Shown here: in pieces, positions 1-8,500 of the stretch
Numbering within the stretch: the stretch's first letter is position 1
How the letters are laid out: every line of letters begins with the position of its first letter
Origin: Flavobacteriales bacterium
GTDB taxonomy: Bacteria > Bacteroidota > Bacteroidia > Flavobacteriales_D > Parvicellaceae
Length of the DNA: 11,803 nucleotides
Direction of reading: 5' to 3'
NCBI GenBank assembly: GCA_027047735.1
Contig: JALTUD010000641.1
Span: 1-11,803, forward strand
Program-made: the position numbers and the translations under genes
Notes under the pieces: model-generated
The model's database searches: none
Told to the model about the DNA's origin: nothing
What the model saw: the letters and a program-made list of their open reading frames with translations, nothing else

Positions 1-1745
1 TCGGCTTTTATCTCTTCCAAAGAACGCAAGGGTTTAAACTCGTAGAAATATTTGGTAAAGTTTATTTCGTATCCTACTTTGGTTTTCTTTTCATCAATCC
101 ACGCATCGGGCAGATGTAGTTTTACTTCTCGCTCAAAATATTCTTCAATTGTTTGCGGAACAAGGTTTCCTTTTTCATCTTTTTTCAAAAAAGGTATATT
201 TTCATAATCTCGTAAGCTTGTATCAGGTTTTGGTTTGCCTTTGGATTTTACAATTTGTCCGTTTTCATCTTTCAAAGGTTGTTCTACGGTTATACGCCAA
301 TAGGCAAAATATTCATTAGGTACTATTTTTGAAAATTCGTTTTCTTCAAAATTGCCGTACAATTGCGTTATAAAACCAATTCCTTTTTCGTTGCCGTTTT
401 CAACAATTTTTTTCCGTTTATTACCCAAACTTTTATCCATTTTTTGCCAAAAACGGTTACTATCGAGTTTGCCTTCGTTTACAAGTTCTTCATCTTTTGC
501 ACCTGTGGCATTAATTAGCTGTACTTTTCCTTTGCGTTCGGCACTTTTGTTATTGGTAATTATCCAGATATATGTTGAAATACCGGTGTTATAAAAAAGT
601 TGGTCAGGCAATGCAATAATGGTTTCCAACCAGTCTTTTTCAATTATCCATTTTCTAATTTCGCTTTCTCCACTACCGGCAGCACCTGAAAACAGAGGCG
701 AACCATTAAACACAATTCCAATGCGTGTTCCGCCCGGTTTCATCTTTGAAATCATATGTTGCAAAAAGAGTAGAGAACCATCGTTAATTCGTGGTAATCC
801 TGCACCAAAACGCCCACGCATTCCTTTGTTTTCGTGTTCGGCTTTAATTATTTTTTGTGCTTTTTTCCAGTCCACTCCAAAAGGCGGATTTGAAAGCATA
901 TAATCAAATTTTTCATATTCCAAACCGTCAACAGTAAAGGTATTTCCGAATTTTACATTAGAAGGGTTTTGCCCTTTAATAAGCATATCCGATTTACAGA
1001 TAGCATAAGATTCGGGGTTTATTTCTTGTCCGAAAACTTTAAGCTCTGCTTTTGAGTTGAGTTCGTTCAAGTACTGCTCTGCAACCGAAAGCATTCCACC
1101 TGTTCCGCAGGCAGGGTCGTACATTGTTTTTACAATTCCCTCTTTTGTCAAGGTGTCGTTGTCTTCGTTGAAAAGCACATTAACCATTAAACGAATTACT
1201 TCTCGTGGTGTAAAGTGTTCTCCTGCTGTTTCGTTGGATTGTTCCGAGAATCGCCTAATCAGGTCTTCAAAAATGTATCCCATAACCATTGGGTCATCAT
1301 CTGATAAGTCTATTTCTTGAAATGCTTTTACAACACGAAAAAGAATATCCGCTTTGGGGTCGTCCATTCGGTCTATTTGGTCGTCAAAGTTGAAATATTC
1401 AATTATCTCTCTTGCACTGGTAGAAAATCCATTGATGAAGTTTCTAAGATTTACCGCAACATTATTTGGGTCGGCAATTAATTTGTCAAAATCAAATTGA
1501 CTACGGTTGTGAAAGTTGAAACCTGCTTTTTTATTCAAAGCAATATCTTTGGCACTTTCCTTTAATTTTTCAACTGTTGGCAAGTAATCAAGTACGGCTT
1601 GTTTGGTTGGTTTTAATACACAATCCAAACGCCTTAGCACTGTCATTGGCAAAATTACTTTTCCGTAATCTGCTCTTTTGTAATCGCCTCTGAGAAGGTT
1701 TGCAACTTCCCATATTTTATCTGACTTTTCTTTAAAGTTCTTCAT
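1..1745 (-). CDS. hsdM: Type I restriction-modification system DNA methyltransferase subunit HsdM (partial, C-terminus beyond window)
   Basis: HsdM is the modification subunit of type I restriction enzymes. With the specificity subunit HsdS it transfers a methyl group from S-adenosylmethionine to adenine N6, protecting host DNA from HsdR. I translated 581 codons from ATG at 1743-1745. A helical N-terminal region of about 140 residues is followed by the N6-methylase core. HFTPREV lies near residue 179, SAM-binding motif I DPACGTGG starts at Asp210, and catalytic motif IV NPPF starts at Asn286. All key residues are intact and the frame is open to the window edge. The last visible residues resemble the part just before the C-terminal helix, so probably only a short piece is missing. 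AAAAGGA at 1758-1764 is a plausible ribosome site 12 nt upstream. hsdS and hsdR are not seen and would be expected further left. The base composition looks less AT-rich than the neighbouring cassettes. Confidence 0.96.
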   Translation of the reverse strand, partial: MKNFKEKSDKIWEVANLLRGDYKRADYGKVILPMTVLRRLDCVLKPTKQAVLDYLPTVEKLKESAKDIALNKKAGFNFHNRSQFDFDKLIADPNNVAVNLRNFINGFSTSAREIIEYFNFDDQIDRMDDPKADILFRVVKAFQEIDLSDDDPMVMGYIFEDLIRRFSEQSNETAGEHFTPREVIRLMVNVLFNEDNDTLTKEGIVKTMYDPACGTGGMLSVAEQYLNELNSKAELKVFGQEINPESYAICKSDMLIKGQNPSNVKFGNTFTVDGLEYEKFDYMLSNPPFGVDWKKAQKIIKAEHENKGMRGRFGAGLPRINDGSLLFLQHMISKMKPGGTRIGIVFNGSPLFSGAAGSGESEIRKWIIEKDWLETIIALPDQLFYNTGISTYIWIITNNKSAERKGKVQLINATGAKDEELVNEGKLDSNRFWQKMDKSLGNKRKKIVENGNEKGIGFITQLYGNFEENEFSKIVPNEYFAYWRITVEQPLKDENGQIVKSKGKPKPDTSLRDYENIPFLKKDEKGNLVPQTIEEYFEREVKLHLPDAWIDEKKTKVGYEINFTKYFYEFKPLRSLEEIKA

Positions 1746-1808
1746 TTAATATTTTTGTCCTTTTATTCAGTTTCTAAAATTACTTTTTCTGTTTCATATT
1801 CTATACGA

Positions 1809-1894
1809 GCGTTGGCTAAAAGCATACTCTTTTGCAATTTTTGGTCTGTGTGTCGGCTTGTGCGAATTGCAAATGTGTATGCTTGTGCGGTGGC
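1809..1894. repeat. Hairpin repeat copy A, bounded by GCGTTGGC / GCGGTGGC
   Basis: The ends are octamers in direct orientation, GCGTTGGC at 1809-1816 and GCGGTGGC at 1887-1894. Inside is a long hairpin. AGCATAC (1821-1827) pairs with GTATGCT (1877-1883), and TTTGCAATT (1831-1839) pairs with AATTGCAAA (1865-1873). The two stems are separated by a TCT/TGT internal loop, and the terminal loop is about 25 nt. The element lies upstream of hsdM, inside the cassette start. A 67-codon minus-strand reading frame (1763-1966) runs through it, which I judge more likely to be a by-product of the repeat than a gene. The function is unknown. Confidence 0.75.
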
Positions 1895-1961
1895 ATTTTC
1901 TTTCAGTTTTTTATATGCTAACAAAATTTCTTTCATTCTTGGTTTCCTCTTTCTTGCATTG

Positions 1962-2094
1962 GGCACAACGGTTTGGGCTATGGTGCGTGGCGCAGTTTAT
2001 TGTTTTATTTTTCTATTAACCGGTATTTCCATTTAATGCTTAATCTTCTTATATACAACGATTTGCGGCATGCAATATAGCCGTTGTTAGCCAC
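1962..2094 (-). repeat. attC-like recombination site R1 (end of the DUF4062 cassette)
   Basis: This is an imperfect inverted repeat of about 130 bp. Read on the minus strand it starts with the R''-like arm GTGGCTAAC (2094-2086) and ends with the R'-like arm GTTGTGCCC (1969-1961). The inner stem includes GGCTAT near 1976-1981 pairing with ATAGCC near 2077-2082, followed by a longer stretch with G-T wobbles. The AT-rich centre is closely similar to R2 and R3. The R''-like arm does not fully match its present partner but is the exact complement of GTTAGCCAC at the start of its own cassette (3411-3403). R1 is the most diverged copy, with two internal mismatches and no extra unpaired G. The DUF4062 stop codon lies about 5 bp before it. 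Confidence 0.75.
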
Positions 2095-3410
2095 AGTTCT
2101 TATTCTGTTAGACTTTTTTCTAACTCATGCGCTATCGAAAGGCTTATTCTTAAATTATCTAATAAATCATCCAATTTGGTGCCGACATTAGATCTAGCTT
2201 TATTTAATTCTTTTGACATTCTAGGTAAATCCTTAACTGATTGTAAAAAATCATTCATACTTTCAATTGAAAATGAAATTCCATTAATAAGACTTGTTAA
2301 AGATTCTTGAGTTTCTTCAATCTCCGCTTGTTCAACATTTAGGTCGTTTCTAGAAATGTTTATCACGTTTGACATTGCGTCTATTCCTTTTTCGAAATGT
2401 TCATAAAATATTGGGATTTCAGGTTCTATTCGACTAGCATAATTGTCCATTATCTTTGCTGTTCGTATAAAATAATTTTTCAATGTTTTGCGTCCAATTT
2501 GATTCCCATTCGCAGTCATTCCGTTCATTTCTGCTGTTTTTTTATTCAGTTGTTCTCCTATCCACTCTGTAGCATTAGAAATTCGTATTAAAGATTCAGT
2601 TGATTCTCGAAAATTATCTTCTATCATTTCTTGATAGTCTATAAGTCCATAATCTTCACTAAAAATTTCAGCTTCTAGTACTTCATTGGGTTCTATTATA
2701 GCAACCTTATTCTGTTCAGTTTTTCTTAATCCTAATATTCTTTGAGGTATATGTATTCTCAAAAATTTATTTAATTGTTGTGTATCTTGATAATCCCAAT
2801 AGAGAACTTTCTTGTTTTTGCCAATATCTGATTTAAAGTTTTGAATTTTCACAAGTTGTTCAGGGTTCAAATCACTTATTGATACAGGTTTGCTATTAAA
2901 ATAAAAGAGTATTTGAAGGGAATTAGGATTTTCAACAAACCGATTATACGCATTTAAAAACTCTTCTTCGGTTCCAGATTCGGCATTGTTAGTAGGAGTG
3001 CCAAATTTTTTCCAAATAAGCCCAATAAATAAATCATAATCATCTCCCAAATCAGAGGTTATTATTTCTTGAGGATGGTTTACTGCAATTGCTGGAGCGG
3101 AATGTGTTTCCCATTTTAATAATTCCAAATGGATATCGTGCTGTTTTCCAAATGTAAGATTCAATTCATTTATTACTTCATCTATGGATGCTCTTTCATC
3201 TTGAAGGTCATTAGGAGATGCTAAAAAAATCTTGTATTTTGTTATTGTTGATGGCATATTTTTAAATTCCAACTAACGTCAAAATTAGTTATTGATTTTC
3301 AGTTGTTTATATTTTCTTCAAATTTACTAAATTTCTTATGTTTTTGGTCTCTGTTTTGTCATTATCTATAATACTCATCGATATTTTCATTGAAGGGGAA
3401 TTGTGGCTAA
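1969..3410 (-). mobile_element. 1.4 kb integron-like gene cassette carrying a DUF4062 gene
   Basis: The limits are set by the inferred G|TT cleavage points in R2 and R1. The cassette holds one gene oriented so that its 3' end abuts the attC-like site, which is the classical layout of an integron cassette. Its first nine bases, including the G, read GTTAGCCAC and are perfectly complementary to the outer arm of R1 at its other end, as required for a free circle to rebuild a paired site. The 150 bp ahead of the gene are AT-rich and could hold its own promoter. No integrase gene is visible, so mobility is inferred from the site structure. Confidence 0.65.
2100..3257 (-). CDS. DUF4062 domain protein with helical C-terminal region, possible defence effector
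   Basis: Residues 7-170 look like a DUF4062 module, predicted to have a TIR-like alpha/beta fold. An N-terminal strand KIFLASPNDL is followed by DER, then YDLFIGLIWKKFG (about 74-86) and the acidic SGTEEEF (about 94-100). These are typical features of that family, which often sits at the N-terminus of NTPase or repeat proteins in immune-type loci. No NTPase motif follows here. Residues 200-385 are mostly helical and coiled-coil-like, rich in Glu, Leu, Ser and Asn, with no membrane segment or signal peptide. I chose ATG at 3257, which gives 385 residues. An in-frame TTG at 3272 would add five. A possible -7 box TAATTTTG lies at 3280-3287, without a clear -33 partner. It is the only gene in its cassette. 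The family assignment comes from recognising the pattern, and a defence role is inference. Confidence 0.8.
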   Translation of the reverse strand: MPSTITKYKIFLASPNDLQDERASIDEVINELNLTFGKQHDIHLELLKWETHSAPAIAVNHPQEIITSDLGDDYDLFIGLIWKKFGTPTNNAESGTEEEFLNAYNRFVENPNSLQILFYFNSKPVSISDLNPEQLVKIQNFKSDIGKNKKVLYWDYQDTQQLNKFLRIHIPQRILGLRKTEQNKVAIIEPNEVLEAEIFSEDYGLIDYQEMIEDNFRESTESLIRISNATEWIGEQLNKKTAEMNGMTANGNQIGRKTLKNYFIRTAKIMDNYASRIEPEIPIFYEHFEKGIDAMSNVINISRNDLNVEQAEIEETQESLTSLINGISFSIESMNDFLQSVKDLPRMSKELNKARSNVGTKLDDLLDNLRISLSIAHELEKSLTE

Positions 3411-3537
3411 CGGACAGGGCTATGGTGCGTGCCGCATTTTATTGTTTTATTTTTCTATTTACCGGTATCTTCATTTAATGTTTAATTGTCAAATATACAA
3501 CTAATTGCGGTATGCACTATGAGCCTTTGTTGTGCGG
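3403..3537 (-). repeat. attC-like recombination site R2 (end of the DISARM-like cassette)
   Basis: This is the best-preserved complete copy. Outer arms on the minus strand are CCGCACAAC (3537-3529) and GTTAGCCAC (3411-3403). The inner stem pairs 3418-3421 with 3522-3525 and 3422-3436 with 3506-3520. It holds 19 base pairs, three of them G-T wobbles on the plus strand, and leaves G3521 unpaired. The AT-rich centre (about 3437-3505) forms the terminal loop region. In classical attC sites the recombining bottom strand folds with unpaired bases on one arm, and here the strand opposite the genes folds best, as in that model. The CCGCACAAC arm mismatches its present partner but exactly complements the start of its own cassette at 11682-11674. 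Confidence 0.8.
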
Positions 3538-3556
3538 TCGTACTTTGTTTTCAGTA

Positions 3557-3648
3557 GCGTTGGCAAAGGCATACTTATTGACAAGTTTTGGATAGTGCGG
3601 TGGACTTTTTCGAGCGACTTGGCAATGTGTATGACTTTAAGCGTTGGC
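3557..3648. repeat. Hairpin repeat copy B, bounded by two identical GCGTTGGC
   Basis: Identical direct octamers GCGTTGGC lie at 3557-3564 and 3641-3648. The stem pairs CATAC (3570-3574) with GTATG (3629-3633), ATTG (3577-3580) with CAAT (3623-3626), and CAAG (3582-3585) with CTTG (3618-3621). A two-base internal loop and one A-G mismatch interrupt it. Most of its stem sequence differs from copies A and C. It begins 3 bp after the drmB stop codon and lies about 20 bp from the attC-like site R2, so it fills the 3' end of the cassette. It might also end transcription, but no T-run follows the stem on the minus strand. Confidence 0.75.
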
Positions 3649-3651
3649 TTT

Positions 3652-5529
3652 TTATATGTTTCTGAAATATCCATATTCTTTATTTATAATTAATCCTCTA
3701 TCAAGATATAAATTTGAAAGTTCACAAGTCGTTTCTGGTGTTAATGAACAAGAATGGCAAGCAGCAAGATTTAATTGTCCTACTCCCTGACCTTCCGATT
3801 CTATACAAATTGGGTCAGAAGAACAGTCAGTTGCTCTGAAAATAGCACTATTTATGATATTATTAAGGTTATCTAAATCGTTACATAAATTTGATAATCC
3901 ACCCAAATAACCGTCAGTACCATCAAAAGCAGAAATTAAAAATCCGTGCATTGTTTCGCTTACATATAATCTTTCAGACAAAGAAGATACAGGATACCCA
4001 CTGACATATTCCAATTCACGCATAAGTATGTGAGAAAGCGTATGAATTAAAACTTTTCTTGGGGTTAAAGTTTTTGCTATGATTTGGTGTGATTTCCAAT
4101 CTGCATTTTCTGCATTTAATTTTATCTTTTCAGTTCGTTCAATTACTTGTTGTTGGATTTCCCATTGTTCTAATTTGTGTTGATCCAATACAAATAAAAT
4201 TCCTTCTCCATAACTTTCTAATGCGGGCAAAATTTTCGTATCAAAGTTGTTTTTTGATATCGATTGTCTTTGTACTGTATATTCATAAGCAATGTCGTCA
4301 TCTTTTAACAATATAGAATCTACATCAATTGGTTCGTTTCGGGTAAAAGAAGTTTGAACAGTTACCTTTTTTAATTTGTCAATTTTTATCAATTTGGAGA
4401 ATCCGTATATTTGTTCGCTACAATCAATTAACCTAAATTTAATTTGCTTGTTATCAGGTTGTTCTTTATTCAGGAAATAATCATATTCAGTTTGGCGATA
4501 AATATTATCAGGAATATATTTGATTTCTCCTGTGTCTAAATATTGCTTAACAAGTTCTTTTTGTATATTCTTTAAATCACTAATCAAATCAACAATTTGT
4601 TCAGTAGAATATTTTTGTTTCGCCACCACATTGTCAATATCAATTCTGATTTCAGGCGAAATAGGGTTTTGATGTTCTGGTATAAATAAACTGCTTAAAT
4701 TGTTGGTGTAGTAAACACTATTGCTCGTCTTCAGTTTCACATTAGTTATTTCTGTACATTCTTCTTCGTGAAATTTACCATTTATTTGCCCTAACCAAAA
4801 TTTTTTCCCATTACAAATTTGTTCGTAGTTAAAAATACCCTTTAGGTTTGCTTTTTTATGGCAATTTTTACATTCAATCCAAATACCAGAAAGTTCAGTG
4901 TTTACTCGACTAATTTTATAAATTAAATCTTGGTTTTCACAACACGTTTTTGAAAAATCCAATTGAGGTCCTTTGGGTTTTCCATTATTGTTTTCATCCT
5001 CCTTATCTTCTTCATTGGTTGTGTCTGTTGGTAAGCGGTTATTCCAGAATTTCCAAGGTAAATCGTGAATATGTCCATTTTTACAAGTCATAACAAAACG
5101 AATTTGCTCCAAATGATTTTCATTACAATCTTTATTACTACACTTGGGTGGATTGAAAAAATCAAGTTTTTTTCCGGCACTTCGCCATCGGTTTTTCCAT
5201 TCATTGTATGTTGCAAATCGTTTACAATAAGAACAATAAAACCATTTTGGAAAGTAATTTGCTTTAGGTCTAACTTGATGCGAAAAAGAATCTCTATCAG
5301 TTGGTATAGAAACCAAATGCTTCAAATTGGGAAAACGATTTTTTAAGCGTTGTAATAATCGATCGTCTTTAACGATAAAGTGAGCCAATTTTTCGTTTAA
5401 ATCTGCATATCCCCAATTATCAAAAGTTTCGATAATTATTGAATTGTCTGTTGTTTCAATTAATGAACCAACTCCTCCATAATTGGAAATAAGTTTACTT
5501 CTTCCGTGCTTTATTTTGTCGTTTGGCAT
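3652..5529 (-). CDS. drmB: DrmB-type protein of a DISARM-like anti-phage system (DUF1998, zinc-binding)
   Basis: DrmB works with the helicase DrmA in DISARM, where the two form the core that engages incoming phage DNA. This 625-residue protein has the expected series of metal-ligand pairs. These are C99-x2-C102, C130-x4-C135, the MTCKNGHIHDLPW block around C149 and H153, and C220-x2-C223. The DUF1998 region starts around HTLSHILMRELEY (496-508). The C-terminal hallmark ACHSC...TTCELSN includes C591, C594 and C602 and ends with NLYLDRG. An acidic, Asn-rich linker lies near residues 172-184. There is no methylase or nuclease motif. The ATG lies 5 bp after the drmA stop codon, so the two are probably translated together. 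It is the last gene of the operon, and no drmC or methyltransferase gene follows before the cassette end. Membership of the DrmB family is clear, while the subtype is not. Confidence 0.9.
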   Translation of the reverse strand: MPNDKIKHGRSKLISNYGGVGSLIETTDNSIIIETFDNWGYADLNEKLAHFIVKDDRLLQRLKNRFPNLKHLVSIPTDRDSFSHQVRPKANYFPKWFYCSYCKRFATYNEWKNRWRSAGKKLDFFNPPKCSNKDCNENHLEQIRFVMTCKNGHIHDLPWKFWNNRLPTDTTNEEDKEDENNNGKPKGPQLDFSKTCCENQDLIYKISRVNTELSGIWIECKNCHKKANLKGIFNYEQICNGKKFWLGQINGKFHEEECTEITNVKLKTSNSVYYTNNLSSLFIPEHQNPISPEIRIDIDNVVAKQKYSTEQIVDLISDLKNIQKELVKQYLDTGEIKYIPDNIYRQTEYDYFLNKEQPDNKQIKFRLIDCSEQIYGFSKLIKIDKLKKVTVQTSFTRNEPIDVDSILLKDDDIAYEYTVQRQSISKNNFDTKILPALESYGEGILFVLDQHKLEQWEIQQQVIERTEKIKLNAENADWKSHQIIAKTLTPRKVLIHTLSHILMRELEYVSGYPVSSLSERLYVSETMHGFLISAFDGTDGYLGGLSNLCNDLDNLNNIINSAIFRATDCSSDPICIESEGQGVGQLNLAACHSCSLTPETTCELSNLYLDRGLIINKEYGYFRNI

Positions 5530-5534
5530 AAGTA

Positions 5535-8500
5535 TTAATATTGTCTGATTAATACTTCAGCACTTGGCTCTACACTTCGCATAGACTGCATCGCTACTAA
5601 AGTTTCATCATCATTTTTCTTTTCTTGCATTGGCACAATTAGTGATTCTTTTGGGTGGTCTTTCCAAAAATATTTCAAGTCTTTTTGCGCATCAATTTTG
5701 TATTTCCAATCTCTTAAAATGTCATCTATTTTTTCAATAATTAACTGTATGTCATTTTGAGCGAACTGGTGATTTTGAAACAATTGAACCAAGTTATTTC
5801 TTAATTCACTTTTTACTTTGTCGTTAATTAAAGCCGTTGCCGCATTATTAGCTGTATAGGGTGTTGTGTGTCTGAAATAGGCAAGTATGAGCGTAAATAA
5901 CATTTTATCCAAAGCATTTTCCGCAAATGGTGTTACACTCAAAGGCTCGACTTGTTTGTAAAATGTTTTATGGAATTGTACAAAGTCTTCAAAATAAGAT
6001 AAATCACGACTGTTAAATGGATCGTAAAGTGTCATAACCAAACCTTCGTTTTTCCTTGCCACACGGCTACTTGCCTGAATATATTCAGCAGTATTTGGAG
6101 GCATTCCATTCATTATCATAACTCCTAATCTACCAACATCAAGCCCAACACTTATCATATTGGTAGCTAATACCAAATCGTAAGCTTTATGCTCTTTGAT
6201 ATTTCCATTAAATCGAATTTCTAATTTGTCTAAATTCTTTTTGATTTTTTCATTCGGAATACGGCTTGTTAATTCAATGTTTCGATAAGAAAGTTTGCTG
6301 TAATTACTTCTTTCACTTTGGGAATTATTTTGTAAATATCGAACTTGTAATTGTTTTATAATGGGTTTTAACTCCGAATTAATTTTGTTAGAAAATCGTC
6401 CAATTTCTTTTAAACTTTTGAAATATGAAAGTATCGTCCAAAAATTGTCAGCCTCTTTTTTATCCAATGATTTTTCCCAAATTTCCAACCTTGCAAATAA
6501 CAATGATGCTAATAACTGTAAGTTTGTTACAACTGTAGTTTTACCTGTTGGTAAAATACCGATGTATTTTCTCTTACTATCTTCAATAACTTTCGAGAAA
6601 AATGTATCGTCTGAATTGGTTGCATATTGAGGGAAAACTCTTGCTTCTCTACCGTACAAACCTTGTATTTGTTTATCAACATTTTTTATTGTTGCCGTTG
6701 ATGCGATGATTTTAGGATTATTACAAAGTTTCAGTAAAGCATTTTCAAACAAACCAACTAAACTTCCCAGCGTTCCGTTCAATAGGTGTAATTCATCTTG
6801 TATTATCAATTCAGGTTTGCGATTTGAACCATTATTGAAGAATGTTGTAGATTCTCCTTTCCAGGCCAATGATGCAAATTTATCAACTGTCGCAAAAAGT
6901 ATGGTTGGTGGTTTTGAATAAATATCTTCATCTATTAAAACAATGGGTAAACCTCCATTTTGCTCTGAAAAATGACAAGCATTGTTCAAGCAGAAGCTTT
7001 GCAATTTCCTACTTGCTCTGTGACCAATTTGATAAGCTGTGTCTTTTTCTGTTAATCGTGAAATTATTTTAGAATTGCACCATTGACAGGTAGACAACTG
7101 AAAAGGGTTGACAACATATTGATTACCTTGATTGAGCTTCTTTTGGATTGATTCTAATTTTTTCTTGGCATCTTTCAAATAATTTGGAATAGTTTTTTTT
7201 CCCACCCAAAAACCAATTGAGATAGGTTTATCTCCTAAATCATTATGATTGCTTCTGATAAACTCACAAGCCAAAATTAATTTAGAGGCTCTTTCAAATT
7301 GTTGTGCGGAAAGTAAACGTAATGTGTATCGTATGATGATATTTACACCATTATAATTATCAGGATATTGTATTCTTCTCCAAAAAATTAAGAAAGCAGA
7401 AACCGCTAAATATGCTTCCGTTTTACCACCACCTGTGGGGAAATATAGTAAGTCTATTAATTCTTTTTCGTTGCTGTCTTCATCAACAAATGAAGCTAAA
7501 CATTGTAAAATAAATGCTAATTGAAATGGTCGCCATTCGGGAATTCGGTCTGATGGAAATGGCAAGGTTCCGTAATCTTGAAAATTATGTTGCAATTTCT
7601 CTTTGCGTTCCCAAACCTCAAAACCTTCTTTTTTCTTGCTAAAATGCTGTTGACTTTGAAAGAATTGCAGATAAATAGCGGTATTTGCTAATTGAAACGC
7701 ACGTAGTGCTTTTTTGTTTTCAGAAAGCAACTTAATACCGTTGTTTATTCGATTGTAAATCTGTTCGCATTTTGCAATGTTTTGCAACCCTAAATCATTT
7801 CCATTAGCATCTTTTCGCTCATCTTCAATCCAATTTTTATAGGCTTTGGCAACTTGTGTTAAATTTGAAATGATACTTTTTATATCTGAATTGTAAACAG
7901 ATAGGTTTTTGATATTTAGAATTTCACCTTTTATTTTGTCAGTTTCCGAACTTTGATTTTTGACGTCATATTCGGGTAAAAATGTAGATTGTATCCACTG
8001 GGGAGTATTGGGCGATTGTGCATTTTCCCAAGTACAAGCAACATTGTGTCCAATGCCAAAAGCTAATTTATCACGATAAAGATAATCCAACATTTTATCT
8101 TCATCTGTTTTGTACAAATGTGTCTTATAATCTCTAAACGGTAATAGTTCTTCACTTTCAATAATGATTTTAGTTTGAAAACAAGATAACCGATTCACTT
8201 TTTCTTTAGAAAGAGAAAATTTATCTTTCGGAATGAGTGTTTTGTTTTCAATAACTGTTTTAATGTAGTATTTATCAGGAGAATTGGTGTAAAGTTTTAA
8301 ATGAAAGACAAGGTTTTCTTTCATCTCCTTGCTCCAATTTTTAGTATTTACGTTTACTTGTTCTGATAACTTTAATTCAAGATGCTGATTGTTCGTAGAT
8401 AGAATCTCATTGATGTTAATTTCAAGTTCAATGAGATTATCATTTCGTTTGTATTTGTCTTTAAAAAAAAGTTTAGAAATGACTTTGTATAAAGCGTGGT

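Larger units (their letters stand above)
1..1968 (-). mobile_element. Partial integron-like cassette carrying hsdM
   Basis: On the minus strand a cassette should begin just after the G of the GTT at 1969-1967, reading GTTGTGCCC. It contains the hairpin element at 1809-1894 and then hsdM, and it leaves the window. By the rule that holds for the other two cassettes, its own attC-like site should lie beyond the left edge with an outer arm containing GGGCACAAC. That prediction cannot be tested here. The cassette would be large because the remainder of a type I locus normally needs several kilobases, so its limits are an inference. Confidence 0.5.

Noticed and set aside
1763..1966. 67-codon minus-strand frame upstream of hsdM as a gene
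   Set aside because: It is largely made of hairpin copy A, and no family is recognisable. I kept it only as an observation.
1755..2036. Plus-strand frame of 93 codons reading into R1, with a hydrophobic end similar to a plus-strand frame at 11537-11749 in R3
   Set aside because: The shared ending is only the attC-like repeat translated in the same frame. Neither frame has other support, and both run against the gene direction.
3258..3272. TTG at 3272 as start of the DUF4062 gene
   Set aside because: The ATG at 3257 is a better start, is preceded by an AT-rich leader, and still leaves room before the first domain strand. The extra five residues add nothing recognisable.
3403..3537. The repeats as ends of an insertion sequence or as transcription terminators only
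   Set aside because: No transposase lies between them and no target-site duplication is seen. The arm complementarity follows cassette logic. A terminator role remains possible but does not explain the matching ends.
3557..3648. Hairpin copies as attC sites of a second type
   Set aside because: Their conserved ends are direct repeats (GTTGGC at both ends), whereas attC arms must be inverted.
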